Positions 11,101 to 23,068 of a DNA stretch of 64,000 nt are shown in pieces. The translations under genes and the position numbers were made by a program. Numbering within the stretch: the stretch's first letter is position 1; each line of letters begins with the position of its first letter. A model generated the notes under the pieces. That model was given only the letters and a program-made list of their open reading frames with translations. It searched no databases and had not been told where the DNA came from. Source of the stretch: Primula veris (Eukaryota; Streptophyta; Magnoliopsida; Ericales; Primulaceae); NCBI GenBank assembly GCA_963682055.1, contig OY821749.1, forward strand, positions 4,948,336-5,012,335. The letters are read 5' to 3'.

Positions 11101-14100
11101 GCATACATTGGGTGCTTTTTGTGAGATTAGTGACTTTGAGATCACCAGATTCTTAGATTTAATGCGAGTGACATATGGATGTACTTAATGAGGTTGAAGG
11201 CATTTCTTGATAGTTGTCCTGTTTCGCCCCAAAATGATCAATGTGAAATGAATATGGTTGCAACCTTCAGTTAATCCTATTTAATCGCCAATCTTTATTT
11301 TTTCGATACCCTCATTGCTATAAAATAACACTATTTTGGCAACTTATATTTTGCAAGGATGTTGATAGAGATACAATTCTTTTACGCATTTAGCCAATCC
11401 CTATGGAAGAAATATTGAGACATTTTCCTATAAAAACTTACAAACCCCTCGGCTCTCGCTCACAGGGAGTGGCTAAGGGGTGCACAAGTTGTGTATAACT
11501 TTATCGATTTCCTAAATCTACCTTGATAATCAACTCAAAGCTGTGTAACTTTTAATTTCGTTACTCGTTTCCGTAGTGCTAAACAAATGTTTCATTCTAA
11601 AAATACTTTTTTCATACAGATCAAAGATTAAACGACATAGTTGGGAGTGCATACTACGTCGCCCCCGAGGTTCTTCATAGGTCATACAGCCTCGAAGCTG
11701 ATGTCTGGAGTATCGGCGTAATTACATATATATTATTATGTGGGAGTCGACCATTCTATGCACGAACTGAATCAGGGATTTTTCGTTCTGTTTTAAGAGC
11801 CGATCCGAATTTCGAAGATCAACCTTGGCCAACTGTATCCCCTGAAGCTAAAGATTTTGTTAGAAGGCTTCTTAATAAAGATCACAGGAAAAGAATGACA
11901 GCTTCTCAAGCACTTAGTGAGTTTCTACTGAATGGCTTTTTTTTTTTCCACGCGTCTAAAATATTATATACTCTTGTGTTCGTAAGCTGGATAGGAGATA
12001 TTTAGTTGTTTCGGAACTGCCTAACCTTGTGAAGGGGGTTTTGATTGCTTAAGCTACCCACAGCAAATTTGTATGCTATTTATAGGGCATTGTGTTTAAT
12101 AATCCCTATGAATAGAACTTAGGGCATGTCTAGTTGCAGCTTATAAGGTAGATGTTTTAACATAAAAAAGAAAATTCAGCTTCATCTGCTTAAAGCGTCA
12201 ACTGTTTTCAGGCCATAAGGTCAAAAAAATCTCAGTTTACAGTTTTAAGCTAAATGGAAAACCCTGAAGCTTAGAAATTGCAACTTCTCTCTGTTGTCAT
12301 AGTTAAAACTAATTAGCTATACCAGTGACCCCTTAGCATTGACTATGACACCGGTGGTCCCTTCCTATGAGAACCAATAGTGTTACACGGGGTGCTACGT
12401 GTGTAACCTACTTAAAATTTGGGGACTACAATAGTATGTCAACTGAAACTGTCGTAAATGACATTTTACCTATAGTTTATTGCTCATTAGTGTTGGAAAT
12501 GGAAAAATCAATGGAAATTTGATCCGAAGTATGAAGACTTTGGTTGTACTTGTGTAACCTATTTAAGATTTGGAGACTACTAGTGTAACTTTCATAAACT
12601 AGGAAGACCAATTATGCTTCAATTGGAAGTATGGGAATCAAATGTATTATCAACCTAAAGTTTGTTGACCATCAGTATTGCAAATAAAACTAAGAGGATT
12701 AAATAAAAATTTAATCTGAAGTATGGGGAGTTGGAGATTATGGTTGTACTTCAACCCAAATATTAATCCTCTTTACATTGCCAACCATTTCTTTGTGTTT
12801 TTACTCCTTTTTCGGTAGATAAGCTTGAACTTTAACAATCCTTATGAATAGAGCTTACGCTCTAAGAAAAATGATTTTTTTCGTTTTCCTTTAAAATTAT
12901 GGTAGGATCCATCTTTATTGTGCTTTATTCAAAATTTCAAACTATTGATTGGCATATGAATACAGGTCACCCATGGTTGAGAGATGAAACCCGTGTTGTG
13001 CCTTTAGATATTTCCATATACAAACAAGTGAAGTCTTATGTTCGCGCTACACCGTTTAAACGCGCAGCTCTGAAGGTAATAGCCTGCTATTCCTGTAAAC
13101 TTTTTAAATCGTTTAGATTGTATGCAGTTGTTACGTTCAGGAGTAACTTGAGTATTTGTTTGTGTTTACTGTAATTCTTCCAGTATGTTAAGAAAAGGAA
13201 AATATAAGTCAAGTTAGAAATCAAAATAGAATTATGTAATTGGTATGCAATACTAGAGGTGGTTTTTATATTGTCCATGGTTTGAGGGGTTGGTTCATTT
13301 TGGTGCTTATCTTGCAGGCTCTCTCAAAAGCTTTAACTGATGATGAACTCTTTTTCCTGAGTGCTCAATTTGAGCTATTGGAACCAAAAGACAGGCGCAT
13401 ATCACTAGATAATTTTAAAATGGTTAGTTATATAGACACTGAATTCCTACTTTGTTTGGAATATTATTTTGCAAGTTTTTCTTTTCCATAGTTCTTCCCT
13501 GTTTTTTTTTTTAATTATTCGAATATTGCACAGGGTCTCATGAAAAATGCCACTGATGCGATGAAAGAGTCAAGAGTTCCTGATATAATAAATGTGGTGA
13601 GCCATCTCTTTGTAATTAGATCAACTTCTAATTTTACTTGATGGTGGTGATGTAAAGTTCTCAAATAGTTCTTTAAAAATTCTTTGTAACAAAATAAACT
13701 TATCTTTCTTTTCTCCTTGAATCTGCTAATTTTTTTTTTGAATAATTAAAGTTGGACCCTCTCGCGTATAAAATGATGGATTTTGAAGAATTTTGCGCTG
13801 CTTCGGTTAGTGTGTATCAGCTCGAGGCTGTTGAAGGATGGGAGGAAATAGCTACGGCAGCGTTTGAGTATTTTGAAAAAGAAGGAAATCGAGCCATTTC
13901 AGTTGATGAATTGATCATGGTAAGGATTTATTTTAGCTTTTTGAGCCTAAATATCCATATCCGTGTTTATTAGGACTAAAGAGTCTATTTATTACCTTTA
14001 CTAGTAACTGGGTAGTAACTGGGCAAGGCATATACCACTTAAACACCCAAACTGAGTGGATTTTTTTGAAGCGATTTTAGGGAAAAGAATCAAGATGACG

Positions 14101-14611
14101 TGTATGTTAGCATCAACACAAATACGTTGACTTATTGGCTTCAGTGACGGGTTGTAGAGAACTTACTAAAAAAGGCAATTGTAAATAGAACATGAAAGTT
14201 GTCTCCGCTTCTCATTTTGTTTTCTACGTCGATCAGAAGTTTCTTTTTTAACAAAAACTGGGTTTTCATAAGTCCCCATTGTTTTCATCCCAGAGCCATT
14301 GAGGACTAAGATGAAGTTGAAAATATTAAGATTCTTCTGAGAAGAGAAATGGAACACTTTGCACCATCAAAAACCCGTTTTCATATTCTTGTCTTTACAG
14401 ATCCATCTTATAGAGCACTATAATAAATGACTTTAATTCTTCTTAAGAAAGATTTAACTTTTTTATTTGTCAGGAAATGAATTTGGGTCCTTCTGCTCAC
14501 TCTATCCTCAAGGATTGGATTAGACCCTCGGATAGAAAATTAAGTTTTGTTGGGTATACGAAGTTTTTGCATGGAGTGACAATTCGAAGTTCTAATACTA
14601 GGCATCAATAA
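8190..14611 (+). CDS. CDPK-related protein kinase (CRK family)
   Basis: Eleven exons: 8190-8669, 10040-10170, 10325-10366, 10440-10548, 10667-10745, 11620-11916, 12966-13075, 13318-13422, 13534-13596, 13752-13919 and 14474-14611. All have GT-AG borders and consistent phases, giving 573 aa, a usual CRK length. The N-terminus MGLCCSK supplies Gly2 for myristoylation and Cys4/Cys5 for palmitoylation, so membrane attachment is expected. A Pro/Ser-rich variable region follows to about residue 115. The Ser/Thr kinase domain has the glycine loop LGRGHFG (128-134), Lys154, HRDLKPEN from 248, DFG at 271-273 and the YYVAPE activation segment. The C-terminal third is the CRK-type calmodulin-like region with degenerate EF-hands; no complete canonical EF-hand loop is visible, in line with calcium-independent CRKs. 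A role in Ser/Thr phosphorylation at membranes is inferred from the family. No disruption is seen. Confidence 0.93.
12385..12600. repeat. Duplicated segment inside a kinase intron
   Basis: Within intron 6 of the kinase gene, a stretch at about 12390-12440 (GTGTAACCTACTTAAAATTT followed by GGGGACTAC) recurs with changes at about 12550-12600 (GTGTAACCTATTTAAGATTT followed by GGAGACTAC). It is probably a piece of a degenerate repeat. A similar ~22-bp sequence, AATCCTATGAATAGA-like, occurs near 12100 and again near 12837, bracketing the region. Confidence 0.45.
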
Positions 14612-16766
14612 TATAAGATATAGGTAGCAGATTTTGTTGTGAGTGATTTCTTTTCTATTCTTTTAATCTATTTTTTCGGTTAAGTTTAGGGTTTTTGAAT
14701 GAGCCAGATACCCTCAGATAAGTATAAGTTTCTTGAAGCATCAGTGTCTTATGCTCAGATTCCACACATTTGATAACTATTCTTGTATATTAATTAAACC
14801 CTCCTCATTTTGTAATGTTTGAGCCTGCGTGTATCCTTGAGTTTCTTCTTTTAAATTCATATGGATTTGTTTGATCGCATAATAAAACTCAACTAAGAAG
14901 TTTTTTTTTACCACTTAATAAGATACAGTGACCCTCAGGTTCACGAATAGTTTGTAATGGAATTTTCACCTGTCACCCGAGCTGGCCGGCAGTTTTGGCT
15001 AGCCAAGGGCCCGCTCAGTAAGATACAGTGTTGTGCATTTGATTACCCAGCTTAAAAAGTCAATGGTTGTGAAACGAGTTTAATTCACTTTTGTAACTTG
15101 TGTTGATCACTTTTTGGCAATTAGTGATCTAAGTGTATAAAAACTTGATTTAGTATGTTTATGCAATTGAGTTAATTTTGTGACCCCAACCAAACTTTCA
15201 CTGATTAGGTTGCCTGCCGGTAAAGTATTGTTTATGAGTAAAATTATTAAATTGCCTCTATTCAAGGGGAAGTTCTAGTAAAATATCAATTTTGTGGCCT
15301 CAGTTTATCAAAATATCAATTAGCAATCCCAATTTTCAAAATATATGATATGTATATGTAATTGAGTTGATTTAATGACTCTAAAATATCAATTATTTAC
15401 GTGTTGGTGTCTTTACAATTACGAATTAACAATATAAAAGAATTATTTTATGAACCCAACTATATGCGCACAACCGTTTAGGTCTCAATATTAGACATAA
15501 GGTCCGTTTGATAACATATTTTTTTAGTGGATTTTTGGATTTTAGATTTTAAAATTTTATGGATGTTTGGCAAGTCAAATTATTCAGCTTCTGAAAATCT
15601 GATTTTTAGGCTGAAAAACCTAAAAAATCCATAATTTTAAAATCTAACTATTTTGTGGATTTTCAGAACATAAATAAAGCTGAACTTTAATTTAATCTCT
15701 CGTAAATTAAAAAACCCTTGTTTGTGAATACGATGTAAAATAATGGAATGTATAAAACCAAACATCTATACGACTATATATATATACTAAAAAGAGAATA
15801 GTGTACTATTATAGCAAATATATTATCTCAAACCGTGAGCTGCTTCCGTCGTTTTACTTCACTTTGATTTACTCTAAAAAGAAAGCAAAATACTCAATGG
15901 GCTTTTAATGTTTAAATCATTTACACAATATGGTCTAAGAGTGTTACATAATCATAGACAGGCACAAGAGTTAATATCACAAATACATTTGGTCCTAAGT
16001 TTTCGGGTAACTATGGCCCGGAAACACAATTATATATTGTGCTAATATCCTTTATACAATAAGATTCCTCTAATTAAATCCTTAGTATTCATGATATACT
16101 AGATGATAAAGAATCATATATATATAAAACTATGATTTACATTAACAAAAAACATTAGGAAATTGTCCTAATTTCGAACAAAACTATCCACAATGTTCAA
16201 CTCAAGTGTCGTTTACTGACTAATAACGACTCAAATATAAGTAAATTAAATATATGTTGATATTAAGTAGTTATATATACTATAATCAAGATCAATAATC
16301 CAAAGTCACACAAGTAAATACACGCAATGTTTTTTTATTAGAAAGCTTTCAAATTATAAGTAAATTATAATCAAGACGACTCAAATATAAGTAAATTAAC
16401 TATATGTTGATATTAAGTAATTATATATTATAATCAAGATCAATAATCTAATTCATGTAGAAAATATCAAACATTGCGTGTCAATTTCTATGCATCAGTC
16501 TTCATTTAGAAAGCTTTCAAAATTTTCCGGACACCTAGTGTTCAAGTATGAAATGATTAAAGCAACCGAAGAGTTTTTTTTTGAGCAAGCCTAATTTGAA
16601 GGTGAAATGTGAGTACGTGTATATATAAGTATAACTAATCTTTTTCTTTTTTGAATTAAAAGCCAATTTGTACAATATGTTGTTTCAAATTAATATAATA
16701 CTAATTAAAAACAAGAAAATGATATAACCATAATAACCCCTGCCCTTGCGGGAGCTTGCTCCCTCC
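14612..16766. other. 3' flank of the kinase gene and AT-rich intergenic DNA
   Basis: The first few hundred bases are probably 3'UTR and terminator of the kinase gene. The remainder is AT-rich with no gene-like frame. It contains the duplicated block annotated at 16227-16450 and a short CCGAGCTGGCC/GGCTAGCCA motif near 14977 that recurs near 40180. Confidence 0.5.
16227..16450. repeat. Imperfect direct duplication of a ~75-bp block
   Basis: CGACTCAAATATAAGTAAAT and the following ~55 bp at 16227-16301 recur with few differences at 16377-16450. The 75-bp spacer carries GAAAGCTTTCAAA, which appears again at about 16508. This is a local duplication of AT-rich DNA. Confidence 0.7.
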
Positions 16767-16771
16767 GTTAC

Positions 16772-17006
16772 TGATGTGCCCGGGATGCTAAGATGTCGGT
16801 AAGTCGCTGAATTTTAGGAGATCTCAAGAGAGAAACCAACTCTTCGTGTTTGATAAGCCGAAGGGCTTATCAAGCTTGTTTCATTAGAACCCCAACCCAT
16901 CTTGTTTGTGGCGCCTTCGGCTTATCAAACACGAAGAGTTGGTTTCTCTCTTGAGTTCTCCTAAAATTCAGTGACTTACCGACATCTTAGCATCCCGGGC
17001 ACATCA
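16772..17006 (+). repeat. Palindromic 5' LTR of the gypsy element (U5 end plus inverted U5 end)
   Basis: 16772-16864 is the reverse complement of 16914-17006 with two mismatches in about 93 bp, around a spacer of about 49 bp. The right half (from about 16863) corresponds to the last 142 bp of the 3' LTR (from about 21947). The left half is an inverted copy of the last ~93 bp and replaces all U3 sequence. The TATA box present in the 3' LTR near 21740 is therefore absent here. At the turn, GATAAGCC and GGCTTATC flank the 4 bases GAAG, a short local hairpin. Confidence 0.9.
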
Positions 17007-17009
17007 TAT

Positions 17010-17021
17010 TGGTATCAGAGC
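17010..17021 (+). other. Primer-binding site, initiator Met tRNA
   Basis: TGGTATCAGAGC lies three bases after the 5' LTR and is the standard plant initiator-methionine tRNA 3'-end complement. The gag start codon follows only four bases later. Confidence 0.92.
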
Positions 17022-17025
17022 AAGG

Positions 17026-20000
17026 ATGTCGACCAAGTCACACCAGTCCGACGAAAATGAAGCTCGAATTCCAAGAGGCATGACGCTCGACCAAGCCAAA
17101 ATCTATCGGCTTGAGCGCCAAATCGAGGCCATGCAAGCGGAGATGGTGGAGATGCGTCTCCAAAACCAACAACCACAACCACCACCATATGAGCAAGATG
17201 ATCGTAGTCACCAAGGTCATATCGGTGACTTTAGTGAAAATGCCGAAGAAGAATATGAAGGGGCACCGAGACGTCAACAAAGGTGTCATGACAATCCTGG
17301 TCGTAACATGAACATAAAAATGCCTCCATTCAAGGGTAATAGCTCGCCCGAAGATTACCTCGAATGGGAGCAGCGTGTTGAAAAACTCTTTGAATTCTAC
17401 GATGTACCCGAGGAGAGGAAAGTTCGCTTGGCCGCACTTGAGTTCACTGAATATGCTCATTTGTGGTGGGAGAATTTGAAAGGGCAGAGGCGTCGGGATG
17501 GAGAGGAGGAAGTTCGAGGTTGGAGGATCATGAAACGGCTTATGCAACGTCGTTTCGTACCGGAGTACTACCGCCAAGAGTTGTACCTACAGTTACAATC
17601 TCTTCGGCAAGGAGCTATGAGCGTAGAAGAGTATGTTAAGAATTTCGAAACTGCAAATATGAGGTGTAACCTTCAAGAGCCGCAAGAGCAAACCATCGCT
17701 CGGTTCTTACGGGGTCTCAATGATGATATAGCGGATACAGTGGAGTTGAAAGTGGAGCGTCAAAGAAAACGAAAGGTCGCCACCCGGCCATACTCCTCTC
17801 GGCCAAATGGTGGGAAATACACAAACGACGCTATGACTGAAAGGAAGACTGTCCCGACCAGCAACCGTGTCGGACGGGTTGACATGGGGAAAGCACCCAT
17901 GGCTGCACCAAAAAAAGATGAGGTTTCAAGGCCTAACCCGAGGCATCGGGACTTGAAATGCTTTCGTTGTCAAGGACATGGTCATATCGCTTCGGAATGT
18001 CCAAATCGGAAAGTTATGATTATCCGAGAATCTGAAATTGAGAGCGAAGAAGAAGTCGAGGAGGAGGTTCAAAAGTACGATGAGGATTCTTTAGATGTGG
18101 CTGAAGATGGAGAGGTCCTCGTTGTTCGGCGCGTTCTTAACGTACAGCCCGTCACTACCGATGAACAACGAGATAACATATTTCACACTCGATGCAAAGT
18201 GAGTGAAAAGGTGTGCGGAGTTATCATCGATGGAGGGAGTTGTACAAACGTGGCATCCACTACGCTGGTGGAGAAATTGGGATTGGCTATGATGAAGCAT
18301 CCTAGCCCGTACAAACTGCGTTGGCTTAACGAGGTGGGTGATATTCGGGTCTCCGAGCAAGTAAAGGTTCCTTTCACTATTGGCCGATACACCGACGAAG
18401 TTCTTTGTGACGTTGTACCTATGAGTGCTAGTCATTTACTCTTAGGCCGACCATGGCAGTATGACCGGAGGGTGGTTCATGACGGATTCAAGAATACTTA
18501 TTCATTTGAAAAGGATGGAAGGAAGCATACTCTTGCGCCACTCACACCGGCGCAAATTCGAAATGATATTTTAGGCAAGATGAAGCGGGAAAATCTGGTT
18601 GTTAGTCGCAGAGAAGTCGAGCGAGCCTTGAGTACCAAGGATCAGATTTTTGTGTTGCTCATGCGGGAAATTATGCTCACCGACAAGTCCTCACTCCCAT
18701 CGCAAGTGGTTAAACTATTGGAGGAATTCGAGGATGTGTTTCCCGAGGAATTACCACCTGGTTTGCCACCAATTCGTGGAATCGAACATCAAATCGATCT
18801 CATTCCCGGTGCTGTTTTACCTAACCGACCAGCCTATCGTTGTAATCCCGAGGAAGCCAAAGAACTGCATCGCCAAGTGTCAGAGTTGATAGAGCGTGGG
18901 TATGTTCGGGAATCGATGAGTCCTTGTTCGGTTTCGGCATTACTCGTACCGAATAAGGATGGTAGCATGCGTATGTGTGTTGATAGTCGGGCTATCAACA
19001 AAATTACTGTAAAGTATCGCTATCCAATACCACGCCTTGATGATATGCTCGACGAATTGCATGGTTCAATATATTTTTCAAAAGTTGATCTTAAGAGCGG
19101 ATACCATCAAATCCGTATGAAAGAAGGTGACGAGTGGAAGACCGCTTTCAAAACGAAGCAAGGGTTGTTTGAATGGCTGGTTATGCCATTCGGTTTGTCA
19201 AATGCACCGAGCACCTTTATGCGTTTGATGAATCATGCCTTACGTAAGTTTATTGGGCAGTTTGTTGTTGTTTATTTCGACGACATACTTATATATAGCA
19301 AGTCCTTTGCCGAACATTTGGAGCATCTACGACTGGTCCTCGACGTTCTACGTCGAGAAAAGCTTTTTGGGAATTTGAAGAAATCTGACTTTTGCCAAGA
19401 CCGAGTCGTCTTTCTCGGTTTTGTGGTTTCAGAAAGTGGTGTTGAAGTTGATGAGGAGAAAGTAAAAGCAATCAAGGAATGGCCTGAGCTGACTAGTGTT
19501 TCGGAGGTTCGAAGTTTTCATGGATTAGCATCATTTTATAGACGTTTTGTGAAAAACTTTAGCACTTTGTTAGCCCCTCTAACTGAGTGTACTAAAGTTA
19601 ATGGTGCGTTTAAATTTGATAAGGCTGCTCGTAAGAGTTTTGAGATAGTAAAGGAGAAATTATGCTCGGCTCCAATTTTGGCTCTGCCCGACTTTTCGAA
19701 AACTTTCAAAATCGAGTGTGATGCATCCGGGGTAGGCATAGGGGCTGTCCTCATACAAGACAAGCGACCAATTGCTTATTTTAGTGAGAAGTTGGGTGGC
19801 TCTCGACTCAATTATTCCACCTACGACAAGGAGTTCTATTCCTTGATACGAGCCTTGGAAGTGTGGCAGCATTATTTACTTCCAAAGGAATTTGTAATAC
19901 ACACCGACCATGAGTCTTTAAAATATTTGAAGGGACAAGCAAAACTGAACCGAAGACATGCGAAGTGGGTCGAGTTTATGGAAGTATTCCCATATGTTAT

Positions 20001-21594
20001 CAAATTCAAGAAAGGAAATTCGAATGTTGTTGCCGATGCTCTTTCTCGAAGACATGCTCTTATATCGATCATGAGTGCGAACTTGCTTGGATTCGAACTC
20101 ATCAAAGAGCAGTACTCAGAAGATCCAAAATTGTCCTCTATCTATTCGGCATGTGAGAAAGAGGCCGTGAATGGGTTCTATCGCCACGAGGGATATCTTT
20201 TTCGGATGGGAAAGCTTGTAATTCCGAATTGTTCGGTTCGGGAATTGTTAGTTCGAGAGGCTCATAGTGGTGGTCTGGCAGGACACTTTGGGGAAAAGAA
20301 GACTTTGGAAATGGTCAAAGAATATTTTTATTGGCCTGCTATGATAAAAGACGTACATCGGGTTGTTGAGAAATGTGTAATTTGTAAAAAGTCCAAGAGC
20401 AAAGAAGCAAATCAAGGGTTATACATGCCATTACCCATACCGAATCAACCTTGGGTGGATGTGAGTATGGATTTCGTATTGGGATTACCAAAAACACAGC
20501 GGGGTATGGATTCGATCTTTGTGGTAGTTGATCGTTTTTCAAAAATGGCTCATTTCATCCCGTGTCACAAGACGGACGATGCATCACATATTGCGGACTT
20601 GTTCTTTCGAGAAGTTGTGAAACTACATGGTATTCCGAAAACAATCGTGTCGGATCGAGATGTCAAGTTCTTGAGTTACTTTTGGAAGACGTTGTGGAAG
20701 AAATTGGGTACTAAACTTCTATTTAGTACAGCATGTCATCCGCAAACCGATGGACAGACCGAGGTAGTAAACCGAACTTTGTCTACTTTACTTCGAAGTC
20801 TTATTGGTAAAAAACTGAAATCATGGGATGGGGCTCTAGCAATGGCCGAGTTTGCTTATAATCGTAGTGTGCATAGGGTTACGAAACTCAGCCCTTTTGA
20901 GATTGTTTATGGTTTTAATCCTATTACACCTTTGGATTTATCCCCGTTACCTATCAGGGAGAGGATTAGTATGGATGGAGAAAAGAAAGCCGAGTTGGTT
21001 AAAGAGATACATAAGAAGGTGAAAGAACGGATTGAGAAACAAAATGAAATCAATGAGCGAGTGACGAATAAAAGTCGAAAACATGTTGTTTTCAAACCAA
21101 GCGATCTAGTTTGGGTGCATTTGAAGAAGGAGCGGTTTCCAAACCTGCGGAAATCAAAACTTATGCCAAGGGCCGATGGTCCTTTTCGGGTATTGTCTAA
21201 AGTCAACGATAACGCATATAAGATTGAACTACCTGAAGGTTACCAAGGATCAAACACTTTCAATGTTCGGGATTTGACTTCATACATTGAAGACGATGAA
21301 AATATGGATTTGAGGGCAAATCCTAATCAACCCAGAGGAGATGATGTGCATCATGTAACATTCGAATATGAATCTAAGCTCAATATTCCTCATGTGGGTC
21401 CGGTTACTCGGTCAAAATCTAAGAAGCTCAAAATTGGTAATGAAGTGCTTATGACAAAGGAATTAACTCATTTGATAGCTTTGAGCAGCAACTTTGCCGA
21501 TACATCGAATTTTGGCTATTTCAAGGAGTGGATTAATTCGATGCATGAATCTGCACATTCAATGATTCTAATCTGCCAAGGGGGTGTAATCTAA
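17026..21594 (+). CDS. Ty3/gypsy gag-pol polyprotein (uninterrupted)
   Basis: A single frame of 1522 aa. Gag occupies about residues 1-300 and includes the retrotransposon gag core (about 95-240). A CCHC zinc knuckle, [14 protein letters not shown], starts at 312. The aspartic protease has its active-site Asp at 402 in IIDGGSCTN. Reverse transcriptase follows, with YFDD at 750-753, then RNase H with Asp899 in CDASGVGIG. Integrase has an HHCC zinc-binding domain starting at His1080 and a catalytic D, D35E set at Asp1149, Asp1210 and Glu1246. The C-terminal GPFRVL segment lacks an obvious chromodomain. All key residues are present and no stop or frameshift is seen. The last codons run through the purine tract and end 10 bases inside the 3' LTR. 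Expression is doubtful because the 5' LTR lacks U3. Confidence 0.95.
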   Translation: MSTKSHQSDENEARIPRGMTLDQAKIYRLERQIEAMQAEMVEMRLQNQQPQPPPYEQDDRSHQGHIGDFSENAEEEYEGAPRRQQRCHDNPGRNMNIKMPPFKGNSSPEDYLEWEQRVEKLFEFYDVPEERKVRLAALEFTEYAHLWWENLKGQRRRDGEEEVRGWRIMKRLMQRRFVPEYYRQELYLQLQSLRQGAMSVEEYVKNFETANMRCNLQEPQEQTIARFLRGLNDDIADTVELKVERQRKRKVATRPYSSRPNGGKYTNDAMTERKTVPTSNRVGRVDMGKAPMAAPKKDEVSRPNPRHRDLKCFRCQGHGHIASECPNRKVMIIRESEIESEEEVEEEVQKYDEDSLDVAEDGEVLVVRRVLNVQPVTTDEQRDNIFHTRCKVSEKVCGVIIDGGSCTNVASTTLVEKLGLAMMKHPSPYKLRWLNEVGDIRVSEQVKVPFTIGRYTDEVLCDVVPMSASHLLLGRPWQYDRRVVHDGFKNTYSFEKDGRKHTLAPLTPAQIRNDILGKMKRENLVVSRREVERALSTKDQIFVLLMREIMLTDKSSLPSQVVKLLEEFEDVFPEELPPGLPPIRGIEHQIDLIPGAVLPNRPAYRCNPEEAKELHRQVSELIERGYVRESMSPCSVSALLVPNKDGSMRMCVDSRAINKITVKYRYPIPRLDDMLDELHGSIYFSKVDLKSGYHQIRMKEGDEWKTAFKTKQGLFEWLVMPFGLSNAPSTFMRLMNHALRKFIGQFVVVYFDDILIYSKSFAEHLEHLRLVLDVLRREKLFGNLKKSDFCQDRVVFLGFVVSESGVEVDEEKVKAIKEWPELTSVSEVRSFHGLASFYRRFVKNFSTLLAPLTECTKVNGAFKFDKAARKSFEIVKEKLCSAPILALPDFSKTFKIECDASGVGIGAVLIQDKRPIAYFSEKLGGSRLNYSTYDKEFYSLIRALEVWQHYLLPKEFVIHTDHESLKYLKGQAKLNRRHAKWVEFMEVFPYVIKFKKGNSNVVADALSRRHALISIMSANLLGFELIKEQYSEDPKLSSIYSACEKEAVNGFYRHEGYLFRMGKLVIPNCSVRELLVREAHSGGLAGHFGEKKTLEMVKEYFYWPAMIKDVHRVVEKCVICKKSKSKEANQGLYMPLPIPNQPWVDVSMDFVLGLPKTQRGMDSIFVVVDRFSKMAHFIPCHKTDDASHIADLFFREVVKLHGIPKTIVSDRDVKFLSYFWKTLWKKLGTKLLFSTACHPQTDGQTEVVNRTLSTLLRSLIGKKLKSWDGALAMAEFAYNRSVHRVTKLSPFEIVYGFNPITPLDLSPLPIRERISMDGEKKAELVKEIHKKVKERIEKQNEINERVTNKSRKHVVFKPSDLVWVHLKKERFPNLRKSKLMPRADGPFRVLSKVNDNAYKIELPEGYQGSNTFNVRDLTSYIEDDENMDLRANPNQPRGDDVHHVTFEYESKLNIPHVGPVTRSKSKKLKIGNEVLMTKELTHLIALSSNFADTSNFGYFKEWINSMHESAHSMILICQGGVI

Positions 21595-22090
21595 GCAGCT
21601 TATATTAAGTGTATCTAGTGGTCAAAATCCATACTTAATGATATAGATAAGTGTAAAAGGTTTTTATGAATGTATCTAACTAGATTCAAGTAATCTAAGT
21701 TGTAGATCTTATCCTGTCATTAGGGTGACGTTTTTGGCTCTATATAAAGCCATATGTATCAAGTTATAAACACACTTGAATGATATAAATAATTAAGCTT
21801 TTTGCTTGTTTATCCTTTTCTCTTATCTTGCAATTTGTGGAATTCAGATTGTTAGTGGCGAGTTAAACCCCGATTCTTATCACTCCCCTTCTTATCTCTC
21901 CGGAGTGTGGTGAATCATCCTAACGGAACTTGTTTGTGGCGCCTTTGGGCTTATCAAGCTTGTTTCATTAGAACCCCAACCCATCTTGTTTGTGGCGCCT
22001 TCGGCTTATCAAATACGAAGAGTTGGTTTCTCTCTTGAGTTCTCCTAAAATTCAGTGACTTACCGACATCTTAGCATCCCGGGCACATCA
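21585..22090 (+). repeat. 3' LTR of the gypsy element (complete, 506 bp)
   Basis: Begins TGTAATCTAAG after the purine tract and ends GGGCACATCA. A TATA box, CTATATAAAG, lies near 21740. Two near copies of CTTGTTTGTGGCGCCTT followed by GGCTTATCAA occur about 53 bp apart near 21929 and 21986; these matter for the origin of the 5' palindrome. Confidence 0.88.
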
Positions 22091-22095
22091 GTTAC

Positions 22096-22865
22096 ACTTT
22101 GTAAGTTTTATAAGAAACGAATTATAATTTTAACCGTTTTTGAACAGAAAATTAAATTGTTGAAATGAAAATTTTCAAATTTTTTCTAAATAGTTCAAAT
22201 GTTAAACTATATGATATAATTAAAAAAAAAATTATTTCGAAAATTTGGATACGAGTTATTTGCCGATCAAAATTGCGTGTGGTTTTGTATAAAACATATT
22301 ATCTGATACGGTGGGAGTAAAACACAAAATTGTTGATTTTTACCATTTTATCAGATGTAATTTATCCATAGGCAGGGCGGAGCCAATGTACGGTCAACGA
22401 GGGTTGTGGCTCCCGCTGCAATTTGAAAAACTATTATTTTATATGTATTTGTTAATCAAAGTCTAATATAACATGATGGTTCAATGTTAAAACCAGAATA
22501 TTTGATGTGATGGTTGCTTGTTGGTTCTAATATGCAGATGATAAATTATTATATTTTGAATTTTTGTAAAAATATTACATTGGTACTATTATATGTGTAT
22601 TATATGTTATGATAATAATATTTTTTGTGTGTTTTATTTTTACAAAAAAAATAGTCTATAAATATTGTACAATTTCTGAAAATTTTCATAAATATTGAAA
22701 TTTAAAACCACTAGTATATCTATATAGTTGTATTAAATATAAATAAACTACATGGTCTTAATTTATTAAAATACAATTGATTCTTTATTGTCATAGTTCG
22801 ATTTAACCAATCAAAAGAGAATATTGAAGAATTGGAAATATCATTTACAAAATGTTTATCATATC

Positions 22866-22927
<62 letters not shown>

Positions 22928-23068
22928 GCTTCATACGTTGTATTTGCTACCACTAATGTTTCATTTAGGAGTATAGAAATGCAATTAACTTTTTTTTTTT
23001 TTCTGTGGTAACGAAATCTCATTTCCCACCACATAATAGTGACAACGTTACTCTCTCATTCTCCAATA
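22096..23068. other. Intergenic DNA upstream of the aldo-keto reductase gene
   Basis: AT-rich, with no gene-like frame. It includes a long AT dinucleotide run at about 22868-22925. Promoter elements of the downstream gene should lie in its last few hundred bases, but none can be picked out with confidence. Confidence 0.5.
22868..22925. repeat. (AT)n microsatellite
   Basis: About 29 uninterrupted AT dinucleotides. Likely length-polymorphic. Confidence 0.95.

Larger units (their letters stand above)
16772..22090 (+). mobile_element. Ty3/gypsy LTR retrotransposon with intact gag-pol and an aberrant 5' LTR
   Basis: The element starts TGATGTGCCCGGG and ends CCCGGGCACATCA. It is flanked by a perfect 5-bp target duplication, GTTAC (16767-16771 and 22091-22095). 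An initiator-Met tRNA primer-binding site follows the 5' LTR, one long gag-pol frame fills the interior, and a purine tract AAGGGGG precedes the 3' LTR. The two LTRs are not equivalent: the left one is 235 bp and palindromic, the right one 506 bp. Over the 142 bp they share they differ at about one position by eye, so insertion looks recent. No chromodomain is evident at the C-terminus; I do not assign a lineage. Confidence 0.92.

Noticed and set aside
17038..21206. Opposite-strand and off-frame frames within the gypsy element
   Set aside because: Shadows of the intact gag-pol frame, which carries all recognised domains.
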